Positions 40,594 through 49,132 are shown, counted from the first letter of the stretch. The stretch: DNA of 64,000 nt from Crossiella cryophila (GCF_014204915.1 NZ_JACHMH010000001.1:9833501-9897500), one strand, 5' to 3'. The notes: a model not told the origin generated them from the sequence alone. Made by a program: numbers and translations.

Positions 40594-41654
40594 CGCTGGT
40601 CTCCCACCCCTCGCCCGGATTCACCCCGCCGATGGCCTGCCCACAGCTCGCGGCGAGCGCGCGCGATTGCCATCCGGGGTTTAGATGCCCTACTTTTGCT
40701 CACGTTGTGTGTCGGACCACTGACAGTGGGTTCACACCCGGGTCAGTCGCCCCTGTGCCCCGTGGCCCGCCACCGGCCACGGTTCCGTTCCACCAATTTC
40801 CGCAATGGCCGGAACACCCACTCAAATTACCGGGGCGTAGTCATGTTTCGACAATGAGAACTTTCTGACGTTCTTCCGGCTAGATAAAACTTCCTGAAGC
40901 AGGTCTCCCGCTGCGGCCGGCCGGGGGCTGCGTTCAAGCGGCACGCGAGCTACCACCCGATCTACGCAACAACCCCAGTATGCCTGGCCGGTTCCGGCGC
41001 ACCCTGGCTGATCTGCCGCGATCAGGAGAACTTCCACCCACCTGGCGGCCCGATCGGGCTGGTCGGGGCCACCTGGACCGACTCTCGTCGCCTAGTCCCG
41101 ATCACCCAGGAGCTAGGCCGAACAGGCTATTCGAGCTACCGCCGAACGGCTGTTCGCGGACTGTTCGCGCGTCCGGGAGAGCGGGCAAAGGGGCCGGTTG
41201 ACACAGAGCGCGCCAACTCCGGCAAACCATTCCCTCAGTCTCGCGACCTACGTGAACTTATTATCGAACAGTCGACCGAATTAACCTGATCCAGCGAAAA
41301 AGACGTCAAGCCAGCGCAAAGTGCGAGGGTGAATAACCGACCGCGTTCTGGAAGAACAACAGAGGTGCCGACGACCAGGAGCCCGCCCCCCTCGGTCCAC
41401 GACCGACTGGACGGTCGGCCCATGTGGTACCGGTCTCACGCGTCCGACCTGCGGCGAAGCCGGGGCAGGCGGAGCGGGGCCGGGGTGACCCCCGGCACAG
41501 CACGTGCGGGCCAGGAAGTCCAGCGGCAACGCGTTCCGGGATCAGCGAACTGAGAGTCGCCGGGCCGCCAGGCTGGCATCGCGCAAGCCGGTCGAAGCGG
41601 ACGGCCGGGCGAACAGGATGTCGATGCGGCCGGCGGAACCCCTGGGAATAGGGT
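40594..41654. other. 1.06 kb gene-poor region between the ligase-reductase operon and the lanthipeptide locus
   Basis: I see no convincing gene on either strand. The 71-codon minus-strand frame at 40822-41037 resembles nothing and has mixed codon use. It must contain the promoter of the ligase-reductase operon. Structures: palindrome CCACTG-A-CAGTGG at 40717-40729; hairpin CCGTGGCC/GGCCACGG at 40760-40782; CGAACAGGCTATTCG at 41119-41133 and CGAAC-GGCT-GTTCG at 41143-41156, two similar dyads 24 bp apart; and a TTGACA at about 41198 on the plus strand without a good -10. The stretch 41221-41340 is clearly less GC-rich than the surroundings. Confidence 0.5.
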
Positions 41655-41691
41655 CGGGGGATGCTCCCGGTCGCGGCGAGAGCATCCCCCG
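41655..41691 (-). terminator. Terminator of the lanthipeptide operon
   Basis: CGGGGGATGCTC (41655-41666) and GAGCATCCCCCG (41680-41691) form a perfect 12 bp stem with a 13 nt loop, 24 bp after the precursor-peptide stop on the minus strand. It marks the end of the synthetase-precursor transcript and separates it from the ligase-reductase genes. Confidence 0.8.
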
Positions 41692-41715
41692 ATGGCACAC
41701 ATGGTGTGCGGTGTG

Positions 41716-41820
41716 TCACCAGCAGATCAGCAGACTCAGCGTGCTGATCAGGCCCGCGCCGAACTCGGCGGAGCCGTCGACCTCGGCAGGCTCGATCGCC
41801 TGCAGGTCCAGTACGTCCAT
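41716..41820 (-). CDS. Class III lanthipeptide precursor peptide
   Basis: A 34-residue gene, too short for normal gene calling. The leader starts MDVLDLQAIEPAEVDG and carries LDLQ at residues 4-7, the (I/L/V)xLQ recognition motif of class III leaders. The C-terminus is GAGLISTLSLLICW: Ser26, Ser29 and Cys33 form SxxSxxxC, the labionin/lanthionine ring motif, and resembles the SLLLC ring of SapB. One ring only, with a very short hydrophobic core and a terminal Trp. GGAGGTGA lies 8-9 nt before the ATG and overlaps the synthetase stop, so it is coupled to the synthetase. The product would be a small, hydrophobic, morphogen- or antibiotic-like peptide. Confidence 0.85.
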   Translation of the reverse strand: MDVLDLQAIEPAEVDGSAEFGAGLISTLSLLICW

Positions 41821-41828
41821 CCGGGTTG

Positions 41829-44387
41829 TCACCTCCCCTCGTGCGCTCGGGCGAACAGTGGCAACGCCCCGGTGGTCACGGCGTGCAGCGCGAGCAGCAC
41901 GCCTGCCGAACCGGTGGCGAGATCGTGGGACAGCCGCAGCAGCGCGTCACCGGGGAAGGCCAGCCCGCCCCCGTGCGGCACCGCGTGCCAGGCCAGCCTG
42001 CTGACGTGACCGCGCAGGGTGTCCTGCACCCGGTCACCGTCCACCCCGGGCAGGCCGCGGAGCGCGGCGAGCGCGCACACCAGTCCGGCCCGGCCGGTGA
42101 ATAGTCCGCTGTGAATGGTGAACTCTGCTTCCAGTGCCCGCTGCACAGCCGGCAGCGCCCCGGTGAACACCGGGTCCGGCCGCTGCCGCAGCAGTTCGGC
42201 CATGGCCAGGCCGATCCCGGCGGTGCCCGCGGCCAGGTAGGGCAGCAGCCTGCGACCGGCGCGGACCCGCAGGGCCCCGTCCGCGGTCAGCTCGGCCTGC
42301 TGGAGGTCCCGGTGCAGTGCTCGACCGGCCGCGTCCAGCAGTCGTTCCGGGCCGCCCTCGGCGTGGGCACGACTGAGGAACAGCGCCGCGCCCGCACCGC
42401 CCCGGGTGAGTCCGGGCAGTCCGAAGGGCACCGCCTCGGCCCCGGCCAGCAGCCGGGTGGCCACCCGGTCGGCCAGGTCCAGGCCCCATTCGGTGAGCCA
42501 GCTCCGGCCGATCACCCGGCCCAGGTGCAGCAGGGTCAGCCCGATCCCTGCCAGGCCCTCGTACAGATCGAGACCCGCGCAGGCCTCGGTGGCCGCGGCC
42601 GCCCGCCGCAGCAGCTCCTGCGCGGTCTCGGTGTGTCCGAACTCGGCCAGCACCAGCGCGATGCCGTGCCCGCCCGCGAACAGTCCCGGCCGGCCGGCGC
42701 CGCGCCGGGCCAGTGCCCGCAGCAGCCAGTCCTCGTACTCGGGGAAGCGGCCGGATCCGCTGGTGTGCAAGGCGTAGAGCACCCCGGCCGCACCGTGCGC
42801 CAGCCCGAGGCCGTCCTCGGCGAACTGGGCGATGTCGCCGGGGAAGAGCCGGTCACTCCGCTGCGGGGTGGCCGCGGCCACGATCGCCGCGGTGATCCGC
42901 TCGCGCAGCCGGGCCAGGTCGGCGGGGCCGGTGGCGAAGGCGGGCGGCACCGGGTCCCGGGTGCTGGGTGGCGGGGACCCGGCGCCGGCACAGAGTCGCG
43001 CCAGGATCGGCCGCACGTACTCCGGCGGCAGCGGGAACCGGGCCAGCACCGCGGCGCAGAGCGAGCGGACCTTGCCGGGTGCCAAGGCGCACAAGGAGTT
43101 CAGCGGCAGGAACAGCGCGAGGCGGAGCGCGGCCAGCGCGTAGTGGTCCACGTCGAAGCCGCCAACCCCCGGCGGGGCGGTGTAGCCGGGCGCGCCCAGC
43201 GGGGCGCGGGTGGCCGCCGAGACCGGGGCGGCCAGCTCGAAGTCCAGCAGGGTGATCCGGCCGTCCGGCCCGACCATGATGTTCATCGGGTGCAGGTCGC
43301 CGAAGACCACCCCGCGCTCGTGCAGTGCGGCCACCGCCGCGGTGACCTTGGCCACCACCTCCAGCGCCCACTGGGTGTACCCGGCCACCGCGGCGTCGTC
43401 GGCCCCGGCGCCAGCCAGTGGGTAGCGGCGGACCAGTTCGGTGGCCAGCGGCACGCCCTCGACGTGGCTGAGCGCGAGGAACTCGTGCTCCCAGCAGGTG
43501 AAGCGGCCCAGCACCTCGGGCACCCCCGGCAGTCCGGCCAGCAGGCCGAGCATGGCGTGCTCGTTGGCCAGCCGGTGCACCGCGTCGTGCCCGTCCACGT
43601 CCAGCCCGGCGTGCGGGCGGGCCTCCTTGAGCACCAGCTGCCGCGAGCCGTCCGGCTCCTCGGCCAGGTAGACCCCGCCGGCGTTGGAGAAGTGCAGCGG
43701 GCGCAGCACCCGGTAGGGCAGGCCGGCCCGCGCGCGGCGGCGGTCCAGGTGCGGCCGCAGCACCTCGGGCAGCGCCACCCAGGCCGGCGGGCTGAACCTC
43801 GGGCCGCGCTCGTCCGGCACCAGGTTGCCCTCGGGGTCGGCCAGTGCGGGCACCAGCTCGCCGTCGGCGGTGACGCAGCGCCGCTCGGCGAAACCGCCGT
43901 AGCGCACGTAGAGCGGGCCCTGGCCCCAGCGCAGGTCGTTGAGGATGTACGGACCGGGGCGGCCGGCCAGCTGCGGGTCGAGCCGGTGCAGTGCCCTGGC
44001 GAACTGGGTCTCGTCGGCCGGGTAGAGGGTGATGAACTTGCCGCTGGCGCCGCGGGCGGCGTACTTGGCGTTGTGCGCGAGCACCGCGGCCCTGCTGTCC
44101 AGGAACTTGAACGGCACCCGGTGCAGCAGGCAGTCGGCGGCGACGGTCTCCAGCACCTCGGCCGCCCCGTCCGGAGTGGCCGAGACGTGGATCTTCCAGC
44201 CCTGCTCCGGGGTGGGCGCGCCCTGGGGGTGGAAAACCACCCAGGATTGCTGCCTGCTGCGCCGCCAGTGCGGTGGCAGCGGGGCGCTGACCAGCGGGTA
44301 CCGCTCGACCGCCGCGGTCCGGTGCGCCGGGGAGTCGTAGAAGTAACGATCGACGAAACAATACTTCTCGTATTCGACTTCAATCAC
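41829..44387 (-). CDS. Class III lanthipeptide synthetase (LanKC)
   Basis: 852 residues in three domains. The N-terminal lyase domain (about 1-200) contains WKIHVSATPDGAAEVL. The Ser/Thr-kinase domain (about 225-480) has LVLKEARP (Lys254), the catalytic loop VVFGDLHPMNIMV (Asp364) and LLDFELA. The C-terminal LanC-like domain (about 510-852) keeps the GxxG barrel repeats (LAHGAAGVL, FAGGHGIAL, LYEGLAGIGL, LTRGGAGAAL, LAAGTAGIGL, LFTGRAGLVC, LATGSAGVLL) but not the Cys-Cys-His zinc ligands, which makes it class III, not IV. It phosphorylates and eliminates Ser residues and forms the thioether or labionin ring in the adjacent precursor. GTG at 44387 with GAGGAGG at 9 nt. Confidence 0.93.
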   Translation of the reverse strand: MIEVEYEKYCFVDRYFYDSPAHRTAAVERYPLVSAPLPPHWRRSRQQSWVVFHPQGAPTPEQGWKIHVSATPDGAAEVLETVAADCLLHRVPFKFLDSRAAVLAHNAKYAARGASGKFITLYPADETQFARALHRLDPQLAGRPGPYILNDLRWGQGPLYVRYGGFAERRCVTADGELVPALADPEGNLVPDERGPRFSPPAWVALPEVLRPHLDRRRARAGLPYRVLRPLHFSNAGGVYLAEEPDGSRQLVLKEARPHAGLDVDGHDAVHRLANEHAMLGLLAGLPGVPEVLGRFTCWEHEFLALSHVEGVPLATELVRRYPLAGAGADDAAVAGYTQWALEVVAKVTAAVAALHERGVVFGDLHPMNIMVGPDGRITLLDFELAAPVSAATRAPLGAPGYTAPPGVGGFDVDHYALAALRLALFLPLNSLCALAPGKVRSLCAAVLARFPLPPEYVRPILARLCAGAGSPPPSTRDPVPPAFATGPADLARLRERITAAIVAAATPQRSDRLFPGDIAQFAEDGLGLAHGAAGVLYALHTSGSGRFPEYEDWLLRALARRGAGRPGLFAGGHGIALVLAEFGHTETAQELLRRAAAATEACAGLDLYEGLAGIGLTLLHLGRVIGRSWLTEWGLDLADRVATRLLAGAEAVPFGLPGLTRGGAGAALFLSRAHAEGGPERLLDAAGRALHRDLQQAELTADGALRVRAGRRLLPYLAAGTAGIGLAMAELLRQRPDPVFTGALPAVQRALEAEFTIHSGLFTGRAGLVCALAALRGLPGVDGDRVQDTLRGHVSRLAWHAVPHGGGLAFPGDALLRLSHDLATGSAGVLLALHAVTTGALPLFARAHEGR

Positions 44388-44437
44388 GCCGGCCCACCTC
44401 CTCGATTTTTCCGCGATTTCCCCGTCGAGCAATTAGA

Positions 44438-44465
44438 ACCCTACCCGCACCACGCATTTCCTCAA
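44438..44465 (-). promoter_or_regulatory. Candidate promoter of the lanthipeptide synthetase-precursor operon
   Basis: On the minus strand TTGAGG (44465-44460) and TAGGGT (44443-44438) are 16 bp apart, placing a start about 45 nt before the synthetase GTG. The 160 bp gap after the response regulator gene is AT-rich for this genome, supporting a separate promoter. Confidence 0.4.
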
Positions 44466-44547
44466 TACGCTAAGCGGTCTACCTTTTTCGCCACGAAAGT
44501 CGCAGGAAAGGATCGGCGCGCAACTTTAGTCGCGGGCAATCCGTTGC

Positions 44548-45225
44548 CTACTCCGGGGAAATCGAGACCAGCCCGGTCCGGTACGCGAAGATGGCCAGCT
44601 GAACCCGGTTATCCAGCCCCAGCTTGGCCAGCACCCTGGTCACCCGGCTCTTGACCGAGGACTCGGTGCTGTCCAGTTTTTCCGCAATGGCGGCATTGGA
44701 CCAGCCGGTGGCCACCAACTTCACCACATCGATCTCCCGCTCACCGAGTAGACCAATTCCCCTGGCCACCGCCGGATCGGGCTGCACCATCCGGTGCACG
44801 GTGTGCTCGATCAGGCGCAGGGTCACCGCGGGGGACAACATGGCATCGCCCCTGGAGACCACCCGGACCGCGTGCGCCAGCTCCTCCGGCGAGGTGTCCT
44901 TGCGCAGGAACCCGCTGGCCCCGGCGGCCAGCGCGGAGTAGACGTGGAAGTCGGAGTCGAAGGTGGTCAGCATCAGCACCCTGGGCCGCGGCGCCGGGCC
45001 GGTCCACTCCCCGACCAGCCTGCGGGTGGCGCCGATGCCGTCGAGTTCGGGCATCCGCACGTCCATCAGCACCACGTCCGGGCACAGCTCGGCGGCCTTG
45101 GCCAGCGCGGCCACCCCGGTGGCGGCCTCGCCGACCACCTCCAGGTCGGGGCGCAGCGAGAGCAGGGTGGACAACCCCGCCCGCACCACCGCGTCGTCGT
45201 CGACGAGCAGCAGGCGAATGCTCAC
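44548..45225 (-). CDS. NarL/FixJ-family response regulator
   Basis: 225 residues. Receiver domain with acidic pocket DDD, phosphorylated Asp in PDVVLMDVRMPELDG, and Lys in GFLRKDTSPEEL; C-terminal LuxR helix-turn-helix GEREIDVVKLVATGWSNAAIAEKLDSTESSVKSRVTRVLAKL. GTG start overlaps the kinase stop in GTGA. By position it should control the lanthipeptide operon 160 bp downstream, in the role RamR plays for SapB in Streptomyces. Confidence 0.92.
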   Translation of the reverse strand: MSIRLLLVDDDAVVRAGLSTLLSLRPDLEVVGEAATGVAALAKAAELCPDVVLMDVRMPELDGIGATRRLVGEWTGPAPRPRVLMLTTFDSDFHVYSALAAGASGFLRKDTSPEELAHAVRVVSRGDAMLSPAVTLRLIEHTVHRMVQPDPAVARGIGLLGEREIDVVKLVATGWSNAAIAEKLDSTESSVKSRVTRVLAKLGLDNRVQLAIFAYRTGLVSISPE

Positions 45226-46418
45226 GAGACGCTCCGCAGCGGGATCCGCGCGTCCACCACGTACCCGCCGTCGGGCGCGGCGGCCGAACTCAGCTCGCCA
45301 CCCAGCCTGGCCACCCTGGCCTGCATGCTGAGCAGCCCCAGCCCACTGCCGGGCACCGAGGGCAGCCGGGCCGCCCTCGGCGGCTCGTTGACCACCCGCA
45401 ACCGCAGCGCGTCGGTGGCGGTGTCCACGCCGACCTCGATGCTCACCCTGGTCGGCGAGGCGTGCTTGACCACGTTGGTCAGCGCCTCCTGCAGCACCAG
45501 GAACCCCTCCGCGCCCACCTCGGGGCGCATCGAGCGCGGCAGCTCGGCCACCGAGAACTCCACATCGTTGCCCGCGTTGCGCACCGCGGAGGCCAGCCGG
45601 GTCACCCCCTCCGGCCCGCAGTCGGCGCCGTCAGGGGAGTCCGCGATGCCGCGCAGCAGGTTCTGCAGCCGGACCATCTCGGTCATCGCCTGCCTGCTGG
45701 ACTCGCGGATCTGGTTGGCCGCCAGCACCGCCTGCGGATCCCGCCGGGCCAGCAGCTCCTCGAAGACGTGCGTCTGCACGGACAGCGCGCTGAGGTGGTT
45801 GCCCACCACGTCGTGCAGGTCCAGCGCGATCCGCTCGCGTTCGGCGCCCACCGCCGAGCGCACCTCCCGGCTGCGCCGCTCGCGCTGCCGGTGCACGCTG
45901 CGGCGCAGCGAGCCCACGTGCGCGGCGAAGCGGTGCTGATGGCTGCCGATCATGTAGGCCAGGCCCACCGCCAGCGCCACCACCAGCCAGTCGGCCAGCT
46001 GGATGTGCTTCTCATACATCAGGCTGACGATCACCGCGTGCGCCCCGCCCCAGCCCGCCACCACCCAGACCACCCACGGCCGGTGCCTGCGCGCGCCGTA
46101 GCGGCCCAGCGCGTGCGCGGCGATGAGCAGCGGGATCCCGCCGGTCATCTCCGGCACCCCGAGCACCCCTCGGGCCAGCACCATCGCGCCCACGATCAGG
46201 AAGATCACCACCGGCCTGCGCCTGCGCAACAGCAGCGGCAGGGTCGCCCCGTAGGCCGCCAGCGCGCCCGCGGCCAGCCGCCAGGGTTCGGCGGGGACCA
46301 GGAACAGCGCGAGCAGGTCCAGCGCCCCGAGCGCGCCGACCAGCAGCACGTCAGGGGTGCTTTGCCTCGCGCCACGCGACCACACCGACAGCCGCCTCCC
46401 ACTAGACGCCCGTGTCAC
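45222..46418 (-). CDS. Sensor histidine kinase (HisKA_3 type)
   Basis: 398 residues. The N-terminal half has about five or six membrane helices with little extracytoplasmic sequence. Then come the dimerisation box ERIALDLHDVVGNHLSALSVQ with the phosphorylated His, and the ATPase domain ALTNVVKHASPTRVSIEVG with GSGLGLLSMQARVARLGGEL. Partner of the response regulator. GTG 46418 is preferred because TTGAGC and TACCTA promoter-like elements lie just upstream; an ATG at 46457 would sit within them. Confidence 0.9.
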   Translation of the reverse strand: MTRASSGRRLSVWSRGARQSTPDVLLVGALGALDLLALFLVPAEPWRLAAGALAAYGATLPLLLRRRRPVVIFLIVGAMVLARGVLGVPEMTGGIPLLIAAHALGRYGARRHRPWVVWVVAGWGGAHAVIVSLMYEKHIQLADWLVVALAVGLAYMIGSHQHRFAAHVGSLRRSVHRQRERRSREVRSAVGAERERIALDLHDVVGNHLSALSVQTHVFEELLARRDPQAVLAANQIRESSRQAMTEMVRLQNLLRGIADSPDGADCGPEGVTRLASAVRNAGNDVEFSVAELPRSMRPEVGAEGFLVLQEALTNVVKHASPTRVSIEVGVDTATDALRLRVVNEPPRAARLPSVPGSGLGLLSMQARVARLGGELSSAAAPDGGYVVDARIPLRSVS

Positions 46419-46725
46419 CGTTCCGCCCACCACTCCCAGTAGGTAAATACCTGGCATCCGCGCCGCTCAACCACCCAGGACAGAAGCCGTCACCTAATCG
46501 GCCCAATGCCCTTATTGTCTGCGCAACGACAGCTGCCGCCTTTCGGTCAGGGCTATTGCGCCCACCGGACTACTGCACACGGAGCCAACCGATCGCGTCA
46601 CCTGCTGACTCCCGGACAGCGCTGTTGGCGATCGGCTAACCTGGCGGATTTCTTGACTCCCAAAAGGATCGTTCTGGGGCAACAGCGCGATCCGGTCACA
46701 AACCGAACGTCCCTTTGGCGACAAA
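46419..46725. promoter_or_regulatory. 307 bp region between the histidine kinase gene and the rho terminator
   Basis: No gene seen. It holds the kinase promoter (TTGAGC at about 46470 and TACCTA-like element near 46445, minus strand) and part of the rho 3' region. It marks the right border of the block inserted between rho and rpmE. Confidence 0.4.
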
Positions 46726-46764
46726 AAGCGGGCGCCCCCGGCCATCGGCCGAAAGCGCCCGCTT
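46726..46764 (-). terminator. Intrinsic terminator of rho
   Basis: AAGCGGGCGC (46726-46735) and GCGCCCGCTT (46755-46764) form a perfect 10 bp stem, with a smaller GGCC/GGCC hairpin in the loop. On the minus strand it is followed directly by TTTTTG, a clear U tract. 15 bp after the rho stop codon. Confidence 0.8.
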
Positions 46765-46779
46765 ACTTACCGACGAGTA

Positions 46780-48849
46780 TCAGTCGTCGTTGCTGCCTGG
46801 CGTGTTCTTCGAGACCGTCATCAGGAACTCGATGTTGGTCCGGGTCTTGCGGAGCCGGTCCAGCAGCAGGTCGATGGCCTGCTGGTCGTCCAGCGCCGCC
46901 AGCACCCGACGGAGCTTGATGGTGACCGCCAGCTCGTCCGGAGAGAGCAGCAGCTCCTCCTTCCGGGTGCCGGAGGCATCCACGTCGACCGCCGGGAAGG
47001 TGCGCTTGTCGGCGATCTTGCGGTCCAGCTTCAGCTCCGCGTTACCGGTGCCCTTGAACTCCTCGAAGATGACCGTGTCCATGGTGGACCCGGTCTCCAC
47101 CAGCGCGGTGGCGAAGATGGTCAGCGAACCGCCACCCTCGATGTTGCGCGCGGCGCCGAGGAAGCGCTTGGGCGGGTAGAGCGCGGTGGAGTCGACACCA
47201 CCGGAGAGGATCCGGCCCGAGGCGGGGGCGGCCAGGTTGTAGGCGCGGCCCAGCCGGGTGATCGAGTCCAGCAGCACGACCACGTCGTGTCCCATCTCCA
47301 CCAGGCGCTTGGCGCGCTCGATGGAGAGTTCGGCCACGGTGGTGTGGTCGCCCGGCGGCCGGTCGAAGGTCGAGGCGATGACCTCGCCCTTCACCGAACG
47401 CTGCATGTCGGTGACCTCCTCAGGGCGCTCGTCCACCAGGACGACCATGAGGTGGCACTCCGGGTTGTTCGTGGTGATCGCGTTGGCGATCGCCTGCAGC
47501 ACCGAGGTCTTGCCCGCCTTGGGCGGGGAGACGATCAGCGCGCGCTGTCCCTTGCCGATCGGCATCACCAGATCGATGACGCGCGTGGTGAGGATGTGCG
47601 GCTCGGTCTCGAGGCGCAGTCGCTCGTTCGGGTACAGCGGGGTCAGCTTGGTGAATTCCGGGCGGCCGCGCACGGCCTCCGGCTCCAGGCCGTTGATGGA
47701 GTCCACCCGCACCAGCGGGTTGAACTTCTGCCGCTGCGCCTCCCCGTCCCGGGGCTGGCGCACGGCGCCGGTGAGCGCGTCACCACGGCGCAGGCCGTAG
47801 CGGCGGACCAGCGACAGCGAGACGTAGACGTCGTTCGGGCCCGCCAGGTAACCGGAGGTGCGCACGAAGGCGTAGTTGTCCAGCACGTCGAGGATGCCGG
47901 CCACCGGCAGCAGCACGTCGTCCTCGCGGACCTCGGTGTCGCCACCGCCGCCGCCACGACCGCCCCGCTCGCCACGGTCACCGCGATCTCCACGGTCACC
48001 GCGCTCGGTCCCGCCACCCTCGCCATCCCGGCCACGGTTGCGCCGACGGTCCCGGAAGCGGCGGCCACGCCGCCCCCTGCCGTCCTCGTCCTCGTCGTCC
48101 TCCACGCCCTGCGGCTGACTCTGGGCCGCCGCGGCACGTTCGCCCCGGTCCCCGCGGTCATTGCGGTCGCTGCGGTCGTTGCGATTGCGGTTGCGGTCGT
48201 TCCGGTTGCCCCGGTCTCCCCGCTCACCACGGTCGCCCCGCTCACCGCGTTCCTGCCGCTCGCCACGCTCGGCCCGCTCCTGGCGCTGCTCGGCCGGCTT
48301 CTCCCGCTGCTCGGTGGCGACAGCGACAGGCTGCTCCACCTGCTCGACGGGCTTGTCGGCCTGGGGCTGCTCCGGAGCGCGCTCGCGGGGGTTCCGCTGC
48401 TCGCCCTCCGGGCTCCCGGCCGGACGGGTGGCCGCCCGACGGCGGCGGTTGCGCCGGGCATTGTCGCCCCCGGCGTCGCCCTCACCAGCCGCGTTGTCCG
48501 CGGCGGCGGGGGTTGCGGCGGGCGCCGGGGCGCTCTCCACCGCGGTGGCCTTTGGCGCGGGGGTGCTTTCGGCACCCAGCGCCAACTGACCGGTCTCGGC
48601 CTTGGCCGGCTTGGCAGCCTCGGCGCGTGGCGCCGAACCGCCGCCTTGCCGCTCCTTGATGGCGGCGATCAAGTCGCCCTTGCGCATCCCACTGGTGTTG
48701 CCGATGCCCAGCTCACCAGCGAGCTGACGCAGCTCGGCGAGCACCATCCCGGAAAGGCCGCCACGACGTCGAGTCGCCGTGCCATTGGCCGAAGGGCTGG
48801 CAGCGGTCGTCTCGACCGCGTCGCCGCCCAGTAGTTCGGTTTCGCTCAC
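46780..48849 (-). CDS. rho: Transcription termination factor Rho with long basic insertion domain
   Basis: 689 residues, against about 420 in E. coli. The N-terminal Rho_N helix bundle (LSGMVLAELRQLAGELGIG...MRKGDLIAAIKERQ) is followed by about 200 residues of low complexity rich in Arg, Asp, Gly, Gln and Asn with RGDRGERGDRG-type repeats. Then come the RNA-binding OB fold (VAGILDVLDNYAFVRTSGYL), Walker A VSPPKAGKTSVLQ, Walker B HDVVVLLDSITRL and R loop. The insertion is a known actinobacterial feature that helps RNA binding and alters response to inhibitors. GTG start with AAGGA at 6 nt. Confidence 0.96.
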   Translation of the reverse strand: MSETELLGGDAVETTAASPSANGTATRRRGGLSGMVLAELRQLAGELGIGNTSGMRKGDLIAAIKERQGGGSAPRAEAAKPAKAETGQLALGAESTPAPKATAVESAPAPAATPAAADNAAGEGDAGGDNARRNRRRRAATRPAGSPEGEQRNPRERAPEQPQADKPVEQVEQPVAVATEQREKPAEQRQERAERGERQERGERGDRGERGDRGNRNDRNRNRNDRSDRNDRGDRGERAAAAQSQPQGVEDDEDEDGRGRRGRRFRDRRRNRGRDGEGGGTERGDRGDRGDRGERGGRGGGGGDTEVREDDVLLPVAGILDVLDNYAFVRTSGYLAGPNDVYVSLSLVRRYGLRRGDALTGAVRQPRDGEAQRQKFNPLVRVDSINGLEPEAVRGRPEFTKLTPLYPNERLRLETEPHILTTRVIDLVMPIGKGQRALIVSPPKAGKTSVLQAIANAITTNNPECHLMVVLVDERPEEVTDMQRSVKGEVIASTFDRPPGDHTTVAELSIERAKRLVEMGHDVVVLLDSITRLGRAYNLAAPASGRILSGGVDSTALYPPKRFLGAARNIEGGGSLTIFATALVETGSTMDTVIFEEFKGTGNAELKLDRKIADKRTFPAVDVDASGTRKEELLLSPDELAVTIKLRRVLAALDDQQAIDLLLDRLRKTRTNIEFLMTVSKNTPGSNDD

Positions 48850-49132
48850 GAATGTCCTTCCTGACCGGTCCCCGCCTCCTACGTGGACCAGCGGACTTGC
48901 CGCCCGACGGAACGCGGGACAGCAGGTCGTCCAGTACCGGTGGGAAGACTCGGTACGGGACTGTCAATCACCGCCTCGGTGTACCCGTCAGCGTGGATCC
49001 CGTCCTGGAGGGGATCGAGACCTAGCTTCAACGGGGATGCGACCCAGGAACGAGGCCCGGGAACGGCACCGGCGACCGTGCGCGCGGTGACTGATTGCCT
49101 CTGAGGGTAGACCCCGGGTCAACGGGGTGCAA
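48850..49132 (-). promoter_or_regulatory. rho promoter and about 250 nt 5' leader
   Basis: On the minus strand TTGCAC (49132-49127) and TACCCT (49109-49104) are exactly 17 bp apart, predicting a start near 49097 and a leader of about 250 nt before the rho GTG. A long C-rich untranslated leader fits autogenous control of rho by Rho-dependent attenuation, known in other bacteria. No small upstream gene is convincing. Confidence 0.55.

Noticed and set aside
40822-41037. 71-codon minus-strand frame in the gene-poor region
   Set aside because: Mixed codon use and no family resemblance. Its GTG has only a weak CAGGTGG upstream, so it was left out.
41235-41719. Several 60-140 codon frames around the precursor gene
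   Set aside because: They overlap one another on both strands with Arg/Pro-rich translations; only the 34-codon precursor has leader, core and ribosome site.
36613-46764. Integrative element or prophage carrying the accessory block
   Set aside because: No integrase, transposase, tRNA end or flanking direct repeat was seen.
47940-48300. Repeated CGGTCACCG-like units that look like an array
   Set aside because: They encode the RGD/RGE repeats of the Rho insertion domain; unit length and spacing are irregular, so it is not CRISPR.
47287-48834. Plus-strand frame of 515 codons opposite rho
   Set aside because: Ala/Val/Pro/Leu-rich shadow of the Rho repeat region; no start signals and no recognisable domain.
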